DNA of 64,000 nucleotides. It comes from Tetrahymena thermophila SB210. Lineage: Eukaryota; Ciliophora; Oligohymenophorea; Hymenostomatida; Tetrahymenidae. The notes under the pieces are model-generated. The model did no database searches, had not been told where the DNA came from, and saw nothing but the letters and a program-made list of their open reading frames with translations. The position numbers and the translations under genes are program-made. This document shows, piece after piece, positions 13,227 through 24,669 of the stretch. The DNA lies in the NCBI RefSeq assembly GCF_000189635.1, contig NW_002476406.1, forward strand, positions 124,001-188,000, in the 5' to 3' direction. Within the stretch, counting starts at the first letter, position 1, and each line of letters begins with the position of its first letter.

Positions 13227-14410
13227 ATGGATGAGTTAATAAATGAAAATGAATATACTCTTTAAATTTTTTCTCTGAGGAAGGTATTTTTTCTTTGTTA
13301 ATCATCCTGCTTGAAATGCAATTTAGTTTATAAAAAAAAGTAATTTATATTTATTTGTATTACGAGTATTATAAAAAATATTAAAAGAAAAAAAATCAAA
13401 AAACAAATTAAGAAAGAAAGAAAGAAAAAACAATTAATAAAATAAGTTCTATCAAATAAAAGTTAGAAAAATAAATCAAGGAAAAAATGATATAAAATTA
13501 ATAATCCTTGAATGAGGTAATTGAGATGCAAGAACAAATCCAAGAAACTGGAGAAATAATGGTTTATCTGACCTCAGTTTAGTAATAGAAAGATATCAGC
13601 TAAATCAACAAGTAATTCTAAGGGACTTTGATGAATAAAGTTATTCCAAGGGATCTTTATGAATTCTTTCATTCTAAAGTAAAGATGGAGAAAGAACGCT
13701 ACGAAAAAGAAATATATTAGATTAACGATGCTAAAACTGAGAAAACTAAGTACATGTAAACTCTATCTGTTATTTACAAACTACTATAATAATACAATTT
13801 GGGTAGAGAGTATATCGATTTTCTCATGAATTTCATCAATAAGAGACCAGATTACACCAAAGTGAATGCTGTGACTCTCATGTATAGAATGCGTTTAACT
13901 GGCATTATAATGCTTGAGCATTATTTAAAATACAAAAATGGAAACATAAACCTATACGATTTCAACAACGTATGGAATAGCCTGTACTCTAAGATTGTAG
14001 AATTTAATAGAAAGCACTAATAGTAAAAGATTAATTTTGCTGAGCAGACATCAGTGGTTAAACGTTGTGAGAGTGTAATAAAATAATATATTGAAGAATA
14101 AAAATAGTTTGAGGAATCTCAAAATAATCACTCGATCTCTTACAAAATGCATCTTAAACCAACTGGGCTAAAAATAAACCTATAAGACTCATCTGAATAA
14201 AAGTTATCTCCAAATTAATCTCTCTAGATGATCGTGAAGGTATGCGACTTTCCTATTTTTTTAGTTGAAATTTTAAATATATTTAATTATTTCTTATTCG
14301 AAGAAACAAATTAATTTCTACTTATTTTTATTTAAATCTTTAATCTTAAAAATGCTTGTGAATAATTCAAATCGACATAAATTTATTTATTTACTTAATT
14401 ATATGACTGA
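13227..14410 (+). CDS. unknown coiled-coil protein, ends uncertain
   Basis: The certain part is the open frame 13463-14239: an acidic, Gln-rich helical protein containing LYEFFHSKVKMEKERYEKE and, further on, a better-structured block (GREYIDFLMNF... YRMRLTGIIMLEHY...). An ATG at 13487 would give a single-exon protein. A short upstream exon 13227-13283, with an ATG and ending at GTATTT, joins in phase to 13463 through a 179-nt intron that contains an AAAG repeat, and I prefer this start. At 14240 there is a GTATGC that looks like a splice donor. If it is not used, the frame runs on to TGA at 14408-14410, giving about 287 codons when spliced from 13227, but that tail is hydrophobic and AT-rich and may not be real. 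I recognise no family. Confidence 0.6.
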
Positions 14411-14475
14411 CTACACATAATAAAAATAATCTCTTCTGATCATAAATTTTCCTCTAATTATTTTTCCTAAAATAA

Positions 14476-14661
14476 ATGGATGCAAATTCAAAAATAAATA
14501 AAATAATTATGAATGAATAAATCAAACGCAAAGTATAAATTCTAGAATAGGCTTAAAACCGAATGAAAAGCCCCATATAAACAATATTTTTACTAAATTT
14601 ATCAAGCCTGAAACAAGGAAGCAATTTTTATTTACTCTTTGATTTTAAGACTTGCTAATGA
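14476..14661 (+). other. coding-like fragment, possible 3' exon of the preceding gene
   Basis: A 61-codon ATG-to-TGA frame whose first half is hydrophilic and coding-like (NEQIKRKVQILEQAQNRMK). A second, overlapping frame from about 14545 also reads like protein (GLKPNEKPHINNIF...) and stops at TGA. GC content rises locally compared with the surroundings. Either could be the last exon of the gene ending near 14240, but I could not find a splice join that keeps phase, so it is left unresolved. Confidence 0.3.
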
Positions 14662-15550
14662 TTTTTATTTCTTAAATGTAATTTTTAAAGAAAGATGAAT
14701 AATTAATTAGTTTTATAATTATGTTAATGTAATTAAAAGCTAACTCTAATTTTTAGGAAAGTGTGATTTTAATTTTTTCCTCTTTTTTTATTCTTATTTT
14801 TTCACATCTAATGCAAAAATAAGTTGAAAAAAATAATAATTTTTAATCTTAAGAGATTAGTTTAAGAATACATTTCTCTCATATGAACTAAACAACTTTA
14901 GAGCTTCTTCCTCATTAACTTTTTTCAAACTATTGCATATTATTCCCATCATATAATTTAGTAGCATAGAAAGATTAGTAATTAAATTCTTGGAATAAAA
15001 GAATTTATGAATACATTTTTTTCTTAAAATATAAAAAAAGGTTTATCTGATTTTCTTAATAAAGTAAATTACAAAATTTTATAGACTTCTAATTTTATTA
15101 ATATAGAGCAATTCATAAGGTCAGTAGGAACTTATAGAAAATAAATTAATATAATCAAGTATCGTTGGACAGAATAAATCTCAGATTCCTTTAAAGTAAA
15201 ATGATTTTCATTTTAAAATAATTTTTTTAAAAAATATATATTGAGAATAATTTAATTAATGCTGCTAGAAATAAAAATTAGCATGTTATTAAAAAATTAA
15301 ATTTTCTGAGAAAGCTTAAATCTACAGATTGTAACAAATATAAATTAGCAGTTTAAATAAAAAACCATAATTTATTTATAATTAAGATAGATCATTTGAC
15401 TAATAATTAATAAAAAAAAGCAAAAATTAAATTTAGAAATATATATGCGACTTTTATATTTCTAGCAATAAATTTAAATTAATATATTTGTTTGATAATT
15501 ATTTTAATAACAACAAATAACTTCTCATCATTTCATAAATTAGAAGCTCT
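14662..15550. other. AT-rich intergenic DNA
   Basis: Roughly 0.9 kb of A/T-rich sequence upstream of the next plus-strand gene. No feature was recognised. Confidence 0.6.
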
Positions 15551-17500
15551 ATGTAAATGGATTTGATGGTTGAATCGACGCCTATGGAAGCGAGCAGCAG
15601 AGTTTAACAATAATTTTCTAATTATGATAGCTAGAAAGAAGTAAGATAAAATTACCTCAAAGAAATGCAAAATATTAACAATGATATTGAGCAAGAAGTA
15701 TCCATCTTAATAAAAGTCCACTACATGCATCATCTAAATATAACTATACCTACCAAAGTAGTTGATTTTATGGATTAATCGAAGAAAGAAGCATATTTAC
15801 AAGTCTTCTATGAATGGAGGAAAAATATCAACAAGAAGATAGAAGAAATAAGTAGAAATATGACCATGATAAGAAATATGCAAACTCAACTTTATGAGAT
15901 ATATAATTCGCATCCTCATACTATATCTTAGCACAAACAAAAAAATTAAAAGTCATATTTAGAATAATGCAAAAAGTTAGAAATTTCATTCCCCTTTCTT
16001 CTAGAAAAATTAGAATAATATTTGAAATAAGTATAATAATATGTTAACCATTATGATTAGTGCTTTTCTAACAGATTACAAGTAACATATCATTCTGACT
16101 CTACGCCTGTAACAGTTGATTATTAAAGCTAAAAGATTACTAATGTTGAGCTGGTTTAAGAGAGTGTAGATGAAAATGAGACAGGAATTTCATTAGAAGA
16201 AACGAAAGAAATGAGTTATCTTCATGATTTGGCCTCCTAATCTAATAAAAGTAAGTAAGCAAGTGGAAGCACTCATAACTTAAATCCAACTGAAATTATG
16301 ATGACTCGCAACAAATCTAAGTAAATAAAAACTAACTCTACGCTTGATGTCAATGAAAGCAATCTAATTAATTCTACAAAAATAGAGTCAAATTCTTAAA
16401 TTCTAAAATCCAAACATAGTTAAGAGCTAGAAAAAAACAAGAGCGCTCTTTTAAATAACTCTACTCTTGCATAAACGATAGTGCCAGACCCCTATCAGAA
16501 CGCAAAATCTCAATATAATTAAAAAATAAAAGCCAACTCTTCATAAGATAGTTTGAAGAATGCTATCAAAGGAGATATGAAATAAATTCCTTTTAACCAG
16601 TCATCAAAAAATTCAATTATCGATAATTCGAAATATCCCTTTGAATTTAATAATAATCTAAAAAATATATTTCAGCAAGAAAGATTATTAAATTTAACAA
16701 ACAATTTAATTAATGAGTCAAAATCCAAATTTAACAATGATCAACATAGCCAAGAAAAAGGCATTATTATAAAGTCTGATTATTAAGATATGTAAGATAA
16801 ATTAAAATAATATCACTATTAGTTAAAGTAGTTGAATGAAAGATATAGCATACACTTATAGGAATTTGAAGATATTATTCATCATTTAAAAACCTACTTA
16901 TACGCTCACTGCTTTAAACAGTAGCAAAACCCTTTTTTAGAAGTCCAAAATGCTACAGCTTCTTAAATTAAAAAATGTACTAATTTTTTAGAAGCTAATT
17001 AGAATTTTTAAAAATAAATTGATTTTATAGAAGATTAATTTCTCCATTTTCCTAGCGAGGACAATTTAAACGCTGAGTGTTATGAAGTCCTCAGAAAAAA
17101 GTTAAAAGTAAGTAAATAAATTGTATATGAATCTAACTATCAAAATAAGAATTAAGATTTGTAAAAGAAAAATAATTAATAAACAAAAAATAGGCTTGAT
17201 CTTAATAATTCTATGTAGGAAGAAAGTGTCTAAATTTAAACTATAACTCCTGTTGCTGATTAATCTAATTATAATTATATTCATAATTTAAAAAGATATT
17301 ATGAACCTTGCTCAAATTCTAAGCAGCTTATTTAAAAATAACATTAAAAAAATAAAGATTTCTAAACCAAATTTTATGAAGATAGTAAGCTGATATTTAA
17401 TAAATTATTCGGTGATAGCGGATTAAAATCTTTAAAAACTGTAAAGCTTAATTAGTTGATAAGAAATGATGATTCTTTGAAAAAACTGTTTTCTTGCTGA
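15551..17500 (+). CDS. unknown Gln/Ser-rich coiled-coil protein, 649 aa
   Basis: Intron-free frame, ATG 15551, TGA 17498-17500. The N-terminal 190 residues are predicted helical with charged heptad-like spacing (EWRKNINKKIEEISRNM, KLEISFPFLLEKLEQYLKQ). The middle (about 200-400) is low complexity, rich in Ser, Asn and Lys. A second helical block (about 415-510) contains DKLKQYHYQLKQLNERY and a Cys/His-containing segment (HHLKTYLYAHCFKQ). The order of helical blocks with a disordered linker suggests a scaffold or cytoskeletal protein, but no family is recognisable. It lies in the same direction as the preceding unknown gene and about 1 kb downstream of it. No sign of a shared transcript is visible. 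Confidence 0.85.
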
Positions 17501-18097
17501 ATCTAAATTTATTGAAATAAAAAATAGTATTTATTGCTATGAAATTTTGAATTGAGAAGATAAATAATTAAATAAATATATTATTTGCTTGAAACTATTT
17601 AAAAACTATTCTTGAAAAAATAAATAAAAATAAACTATAAGAAATAAAACCTGAAAGCAATTTATTTTAAGCTAAAATAAATAAATAAAATCAAATTAAC
17701 TAACATAAAAAATTAATAAAACAAACAAACAAACAAATTACTTTTGATAAATTTATTTAGCTTATTTTTAAGATTTCTTTATTATTAATATATGCTCAAT
17801 AAATTTAAATAAATTATATTTTTATATTTGAAATAAATTGTATTTCTATTTTTCATAATTAATTGGTTTTTATATTTGTTTAATATATTTATTTTTCTTA
17901 CTCACCTTTACTAATATCAATGAAAGAAAATATACTATTTTCAAAAATATAAAACTTTTTTTCAATAGTTTTACCAAAAATATAACAATTAAAAAAGTTT
18001 AAATATTTCAACTTAAAATTAATTATATTATAATGCTGCTTTAAAAGAGCTAATTAATTTTTAGTATTTGATTCAAGCTTTTGTAAGACTTTAAATT
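17501..18097. other. AT-rich spacer with short CAAA repeat
   Basis: About 0.6 kb of A/T-rich DNA. A short run of AAAC units occurs near 17719-17739. Nothing else was recognised. Confidence 0.6.
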
Positions 18098-18260
18098 ATG
18101 GCAGACCCAATACGAGGGAAAATGACTAAGTAAAATCCCATACTAGTTTATTTCATATTTTTTATTTGATATTTTTTAGAAATGGCAAAGAAGAAGCAAA
18201 TTAATAAATTAATAATATCAATTTTAAAATAAATTGGCTACTTAAGAATAGGTTATCATT
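18098..18260 (+). CDS. possible small spliced gene or 5' exon (end unresolved)
   Basis: ATG 18098 opens a short, unusually GC-rich stretch (MADPIRGKMTK) that runs into a textbook donor at 18130 (GTAAAATCC). A 50-nt intron ends in a T-run plus AG at 18179, and the frame continues with NGKEEANQQINNIN. After about 18230 the sequence looks non-coding, although no TGA follows for a long way, so the 3' end cannot be placed. It could be a small protein or a 5' exon of the C2-domain gene beginning at 18919, but I could not join the two in phase. The end coordinate is approximate. Confidence 0.3.
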
Positions 18261-18667
18261 TTTTTGTTTAAAGTTAGTATTTTTAATTAGTTTATAAGGT
18301 CATGTAAATATTTTGATAATTAATTATTAGTTTATTTTAATTAAATCCTAGTTCTTTCTAGTGTTTTTTAAAAGCATAATTAAAAGCTCTAGTTTAAAAA
18401 AGTATTTATCAGCTTATTTAAATATTGTAAAGAATTAAAAAAATTTAAAAAATGATAAATTTTTTTAATAAATAGCAATTATATTTAGTTCATACTATTG
18501 CTAAAGTTAATAGACTAAATATCCTTTTAAATAATAACTTGTAAGAAACAAATAAAAATTATGATTATTGTTAATAGACTAATTTATTTTCATGTATAAT
18601 TATTTATTAATCAGTGATTTTGTTTTTTGAATAGGTTTCTATGAATGAATTTCTTTTTTATTTTTTA

Positions 18668-18847
18668 ATGGACAAAAGATTATTTGGATCTAAATAAAAA
18701 TAAATAAAAAATATGCTTATAAATTATTTCAACTAAAGAAACCAATAGTTCATTATACATGCTTAGAAATTTAAGACTTTTGGAGATAACAAAAAAAAAA
18801 TCAGCTCAAATACCAGTTATAATGCAAATCAAATTGAGATAAATTGA
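18668..18847 (+). CDS. small ORF, 59 aa, doubtful
   Basis: ATG-to-TGA frame rich in Lys, Asn and Gln (ends near KKKISSNTSYNANQIEIN) just upstream of the C2-domain gene. Its composition is coding-like but it has no recognisable motif. It could equally be 5' untranslated sequence or part of an upstream exon. Confidence 0.25.
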
Positions 18848-18918
18848 CTTTATTTAGAGTTAAGAAGAATAAGAATATCATACAATAAAATTAAAAAGTT
18901 ATTAAAGGATTGCTAGAA

Positions 18919-21115
18919 ATGGCATAAAGTTTGAATTTGAATACTTCAAAGCAGAGTTATGTAATACCAGAGGATGTAATTACAGACACTTAGAGACTTG
19001 GTGTGATGAAAGGATATACTCACATGCAGTCAGATAACTAGATAGCCTTACAAGTTTTATACAAGTTTTAGAATTTTAATATCTATCCCTATACAAAAGT
19101 AGAAGAAGATACTTTATTAAGTGCCTTAGATAAAATGGTAAGGTTATATTTCATAAAAAAATTCTGAATAGCTAGCTCAGTTCGATTAAATAAATAAATT
19201 TTAGAAGATTTTTAAGCCATTTTAAAAATTTCAGAATACACAAAATAAATTTCTACTTTATTATTAAAATATAATAAATTAATACAAAAGGTAGGTGATT
19301 AATTTGACAGAGAAGTAGCCAGACAATTATTTGAACAATGTAATCCTGACTATAGAAATCGTATTCAAATAGAAGACTTCATTAGAGCTAGTTTTGATGC
19401 TCTTAAAATTTTACAAGAGAGAATTTTTAAATCTAAATAGGAAGTTGCAGAAAGAAATAAAGAACTCAAGCAAATAGAAAATCTAATATTGCAAAATGAT
19501 GATTAATAAAATTTGAATTAATTTGGAATAGATAACAATAGTCATTTGAAGATAGATGTTATTGAAGCCTGCGATCTTTATCACTAAGGCAATCCTAATG
19601 AGCTGCCTTATGTAATGTTAAAGTGTGGAGGAAAAAACCATAAAACTACAGTGCCTTTCATAAAAGATTAAGTTAATCCAAAGTGGAATCAATAATTTGA
19701 TTTGTAATATCTTTCTTAAGTTAATTATTAACTCCAAATTTTATTAATTTTTAATAACGAATGAATGCACTCATAAATTAATTAATTATACTGACTTTAA
19801 ATTTTTAGTGTTTGTTTGGAAAATTAAATGATTTACTTATTTATTTATTAATAATGGAATTAAATAGTCCAATTTTTATGGGAAGTGAGGAGCTTTATGT
19901 TGAAATCTTAAGCTTTGATACAGTGTAAAACATAAATTATTTGATAGGTTAAGTAGTTATCCCGGTTAATGGTTTAAGAGATTAACTAAAATCTGATAAA
20001 TGGCATCCAATTTACGATGTAAATAATATCCTCACAAGAGGAAGAATAAGGCTAACCTTACATTGGATTCATAATAAAGTAATGTTACTGCAACAATTAA
20101 ATATAATTAGCTTATTATTTTTATTTATTAGCAATTATATTTAGAGAATATGGCTTAAAGTCTATAATCACACATAGATCAAGTGTAAGCTGAAATCATA
20201 GATTATGAGTATGATACAAAGGTTATATAATCATATTTAAATGGAAATCCTATAGTTTATAGTGGCCAAACATTTTAAAGGAGAGAAACTGTATAAAATA
20301 TGGTAGCAAATGCTTCTACTCCATCATATCTTAAATAAACTCTCATACTTTCATTTGTTTTATTGTTCTGTGCTACTTTACAGTCTTTGAATAGACCTCC
20401 CTTTGTCGATGTAATTAATTAATAAATAAAATATTACTTTTAAAAAAATGTCTTAATTAATATTTTAAAGATTATGATTGGCTTATTTATTCTAATTGGA
20501 TTCTTTATCAATTTCTTCGAAAGAGTTTACTTTTAAGTCGTCTTAGCCATCTTACTCTTCTCATTCTTATCTGATGTTGTGTGGCTTGGATACAACTTCG
20601 AAGTATGGATTATTTTTAAAATAATTATTTTATTTATTTAAAATTTATCTTAATTAGAGTTGGTGGAGTAATTAAGGACAGTAAGATGTTTATTCTGAAT
20701 CTGCTCATGTTGTACTAAGATTTGCTTTAATATTCATTATTTTTACTCTTGGAGTCAAGGTAAATATTCATTTAATAGAAAAATAAAATTTAATTAATTT
20801 TAATTTAAAAAAATTAAGATTGCTCTTGGAATTTATTTATATCAAACTCTAGACTTATTCTTGCATATGAATTAACACTTTATTTTTTCATTTGGAGAGT
20901 ATCAATTTGTAATACGTGGGCAACTAGAAACAGTTAAAAGTGCTCCTAACGAGAACCCATTCTTCGATCACATTAACACTATAGGCATGAAATAAAATAC
21001 TACATACTTAAAAGGAAGGTTGAGCACAACTTAAAAGAACATAACTGAAACAAGAGTAAACAATTAACTTGTAAACTCATAGGCAAACTACTAAACTCAA
21101 CCTGGTAAATTTTGA
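18919..21115 (+). CDS. C2-domain protein with EF-hand-like region and C-terminal membrane spans
   Basis: Seven-exon model: 18919-19137, 19291-19703, 19868-20078, 20132-20410, 20471-20602, 20658-20759, 20819-21115. It sums to 1,653 nt, 550 aa, TGA 21113-21115. After an N-terminal helical stretch comes an EF-hand-like helix-loop-helix (REVARQLFEQCNP, then RIQIEDFIRASF, about residues 79-105) with a poor calcium loop. A C2 domain follows (about 155-285): LKIDVIEACDLY, LPYVMLKCGG, NPKWNQQFDF, EELYVEILSFD. C2 domains bind membranes, often in a calcium-dependent way. The C-terminal third has hydrophobic segments in exons 4-7 (LILSFVLLFC, IGLFILIGFF, VVLAILLFSF, LRFALIFIIF), so the protein is membrane-anchored, similar in outline to MCTP-type proteins. 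The first intron is the least certain: an alternative reading of 19204-19290 as coding also looks protein-like but needs an unusual donor. Confidence 0.85.
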
Positions 21116-22533
21116 AACTTTTAATAGACCTGAATGAAAGGATATCAATAATATTTAGTAAATGTGCTAACTAATTTTTAACAATATATTACAAACGAAT
21201 TATAAATTAACCAATTCGTTTAGAATTTAGTATCCTTTAATAGTTATTTTTATTTATTTCTTATAATCTAAAATAAAATGAATTTTATAACAAAGATAAA
21301 TTAATTTTTGTGGTGTAAATTTTGTAAAATTGTTTATATTTATATTAAGTCTTACTTTGTTACTACAACTTAGAATATATTACTAATTTTAAATATCTTT
21401 TTTTAAACATAAAATATCTAAATTTTTCCTTATTAATTTAAATTTCTATTAATACATTTAAAATAAAAAAAATGAATGTATAATTTGACACTAATTTCAT
21501 AGCATAAATTGAGCATAAGTTGCTTATTACTAATTTTAAAATTAAAAATTATTTAACTGCTAAATTGCAGATAAAAAAACAAACAAATATAATCATTTAT
21601 TAATGAGAAACATGAATTTATGCATTTATATATACTATTATTATAAAATAATGATTATGTAGTTTTCAAGTAAAAAAATGAATAATTAAAAATAGTTATT
21701 TCATGAAATAAAATCTTTTAACAAGTAATTCAGTAATTTGTTTTTGAAAGCCAAACTTGTCATAAATTATATTTTGCTTAAGTTTGAGAGATAAATAAAT
21801 AAATGAAAAAGAGTTATTTCTAATGTTATAAAATTAAATCTTTTAATTATTAAAAGAATCAAAACAGAAATAAAGATAAATAAAAAGTAAATGATGAAAG
21901 TAAATATTTTAATTAAAAACTTCATTCATTAAGTTATTTAGCTAAATTATTTATTTATTTCTTAGATTTATACTATTTCTACTAATAAAAACAAAGAAAG
22001 AGTAATTAAAAATAAAAAATATTAATGAAAATTCTTTGCATATTTTGATAAAGTTAAAAGAAAACTATTTTGAAGTATTTGTAATCTTAGTCAAATATTT
22101 TGAAAAAATTGTTTTTTATAATAAATTTTAAATCCAAAAGGCCTATTTAAATGAATGATTGTTGTTAATTTTTGAAAATAAATAATAATTGCTATACAAT
22201 ACAGAAAATAATTTAAGTTCGTAGAAATAGATAAATTTTTAATTTTTAAATTAAATATCATATTCTATCAAATTGATCTTAAAAGGAATAGAATGAATAT
22301 TTGAATATATTTGGTATTTTTTTTCTGATTATAGATCTAATGTGAATTTGTATGATTAAATTATTAGGATATTTGCTTTATATTGACTTTTATTTGTATA
22401 TAATATACCTTATTTTTTTTAGTGAGAAATCAATTATTTATTTATTATTGATATTATTAGAAAAGGAAAAAAGAAACAAAAATTATATTAAATTAGAAAT
22501 AATATTTTCAAGAGCATTTAATTTATATAGCAA
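21116..22533. other. AT-rich intergenic DNA
   Basis: About 1.4 kb with no supported gene. A hydrophobic frame around 22352-22570 overlaps the start of the next gene in a different frame and is not called. Confidence 0.6.
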
Positions 22534-23607
22534 ATGGATAAAGAAGTACTATTTATCAAACCCTTTTTAATCTATTCTTAAGAAGTTTAGCAAACCAATT
22601 TAGTTTTAGCTTATTACCTCAAGTTCTACGCTTATAAGAAAGCAGGTACTATATGCGCTAAGTATTAGGGATAAGCTGATACTTCATATGTTTAAGATAT
22701 GATGAACGAATGGAATACTGACTTAGAATAGATGAAATAATAATTAGGTTCTACTCTCTAAAATACTCAATAAAATAAGTAATAAATAGTCGATTACACA
22801 TTAAGAATATTTGCAAAGTGTGATCATGATGAAAGAAATGGATAATTCACTAAATAAACTTAGTAAGATTTTACTATGATTAGCAGATATCTTGAAATGT
22901 TAGCAGTTTTTGGTCCATTAGATAATGACTTAAATTAGAAAAGTAAAATTTTTTACAATTAGTTAAAAGAAACAATATTGTTATTATGAAAAATCACTAG
23001 GAATTTATGCAAAATCCAAAGCAGTAGAAATCAAGAAAAAATTAGACAATCCTTAATAATATCCTGCAAGCAACTAATAAAATAATTAAAGTCAAGCACC
23101 TTAATAATGTATTTAATTTGTTTATTTATTTAAAGAAATCTTATTTTTAATTTAATTAAAATAGATTAACCAAACAATAGCAGCAGCAATAATAATAATA
23201 ATAATTACTTTGGAAATACAGGAAACTAAGATAATAATTAGAATAACAATATGGTGAGACAAAGTGTTTTTAATAATATTCCTTAAATTATTAACATGAA
23301 CAACTTGAAGCAGACAGCAAATAATTTTAATGATATTAATATTGCAGCATAACCTTAAGCTCCTCCATAAAGCAGTAATAATTAAAATAAAGGAAATGGT
23401 ATGTTTACTGCTCCCACAAAATACGTATAATTTGCTAATCCATATTTGAATTAGAGTGTAGGTTTTAATATTCCTATGCAAGAAGGATCAGCTAAAATCA
23501 TAGACCTTTGCTAAAAAGCAATCTCTGAACTCGATTTTAATTAATTTAGTAATGCTAAAGAAGCTCTCAAGCTAGCACTTACTACAGCATAGAATATTAA
23601 AAATTGA
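22534..23607 (+). CDS. VTA1: Vta1/LIP5 homologue, Vps4 activator
   Basis: Three exons, 22534-22942, 23001-23108 and 23165-23607, with introns of 58 and 56 nt. They sum to 960 nt, 319 aa, TGA 23605-23607, close to the 300-330 aa usual for Vta1. The N-terminal Vta1 fold is clear: FIKPFLIYSQEV, then LVLAYYLKFYAYKKAG, LRIFAKCDHDERNGQFTK and FTMISRYLEMLAVFGPL, and across the first splice junction QKRIYAKSKAVEIKKKL. A Gln/Asn-rich linker (including an AAT repeat) leads to the C-terminal Vta1 helix pair (KIIDLCQKAISELDFNQF, then NAKEALKLALTTAQNIK), which in yeast and human binds Vps4. Vta1 stimulates the Vps4 ATPase that recycles ESCRT-III in multivesicular-body sorting and other scission events. 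A 27-nt acceptor choice for intron 1 breaks the frame, while the 58-nt intron restores the conserved motif exactly. Confidence 0.92.
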
Positions 23608-24669
23608 AATTAAATTTTGATTTTAATTGTTGTTAAATATAAATTTATAACTTTAATAATCAAATAAATATTTTTCTTTAAATTAAATTTTAAATTCTTA
23701 ATAAAAATAAATAACCAATTTCTTAAAAACTATCATTTTAAAAATTTCATCTTTAGTTAGAATTTTATGTAGTTGATAGTTATTTTCATTAAAATTTTCA
23801 TAGTTTATTTGAATAAGTTTAAAAAATATTATTTTATAAATATAATTTTTAATCAAAATTGAAAATTGGAAAGATTAATGTTGAAATTAATTAAATGATT
23901 ATTTATAAATACGAATAATTTAAATTATTAAAAGAGTTAAAAATAAGAATCATCAGTCAACTTAAAATTATACTATAATTCACTAGCTAAAATAATTTTG
24001 AAAAATATTATTCATCTGTTTATTTATATAAAATGATTCATATGTAAAATTGTGTTAGATATGTTCCAATTAATATTCTTACTATAATAATTTTTAAACA
24101 AAACCTAATTTTTTAGCATATTTAATGAAGATCTTAAGGTTTTTTTCAAAATTTTTTAATTAGATTACAGATATTTTATCAAATAATATCATTTAGAAGT
24201 TATTATAACTTTACTTATTTATCTTATCATAGCTGGAAATAATTTTTAGATGTTATTAAATTTAAAAGTGTTAATTTTGACCTTAATAGCTCGAACTGAA
24301 AAGAGTTTTTTTATCTGACTTATTTATGGTACTATTAATCGCTATTTTTAGTACTAGAGAGCAACTCAAAAATTTAAATAGGGATACTGTTATATTTAAT
24401 AAGATTTAAAGATATAGTGGATTTCATGGTGTTGATGAAAGCTATTAAAATTTTAATTGAATATAACCAAAAATTTTATACATTAAAGTTACTAAAGTTT
24501 TATCATTCAAATAATTTACTTAGATTTACATTTAATCGTACAATATTTTAATTTATAAATTCAATCAATACCGATTAATTAATCACTTAATAATTTAATT
24601 TTTTGATAAGATTGCAAAAATTAATAACTAATTTAGTTCGAATTATAAATGAATTAAGTCAATTAAAAT
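23608..24669. other. AT-rich intergenic DNA
   Basis: About 1.1 kb, A/T-rich, no supported gene or RNA. It is upstream of the lipase gene and should contain its promoter. Confidence 0.6.

Noticed and set aside
17102..17284. Minus-strand Ile/Leu-rich frame
   Set aside because: It is antisense to the 649-aa coiled-coil gene, whose frame is continuous there.
22352..22570. Plus-strand hydrophobic frame before VTA1
   Set aside because: Overlaps the VTA1 start in another frame. The hydrophobicity reflects A/T-rich upstream DNA.
23152..23481. Minus-strand frame of about 109 codons
   Set aside because: Antisense to VTA1 exon 3, created by the AAT repeat and Gln/Asn linker.
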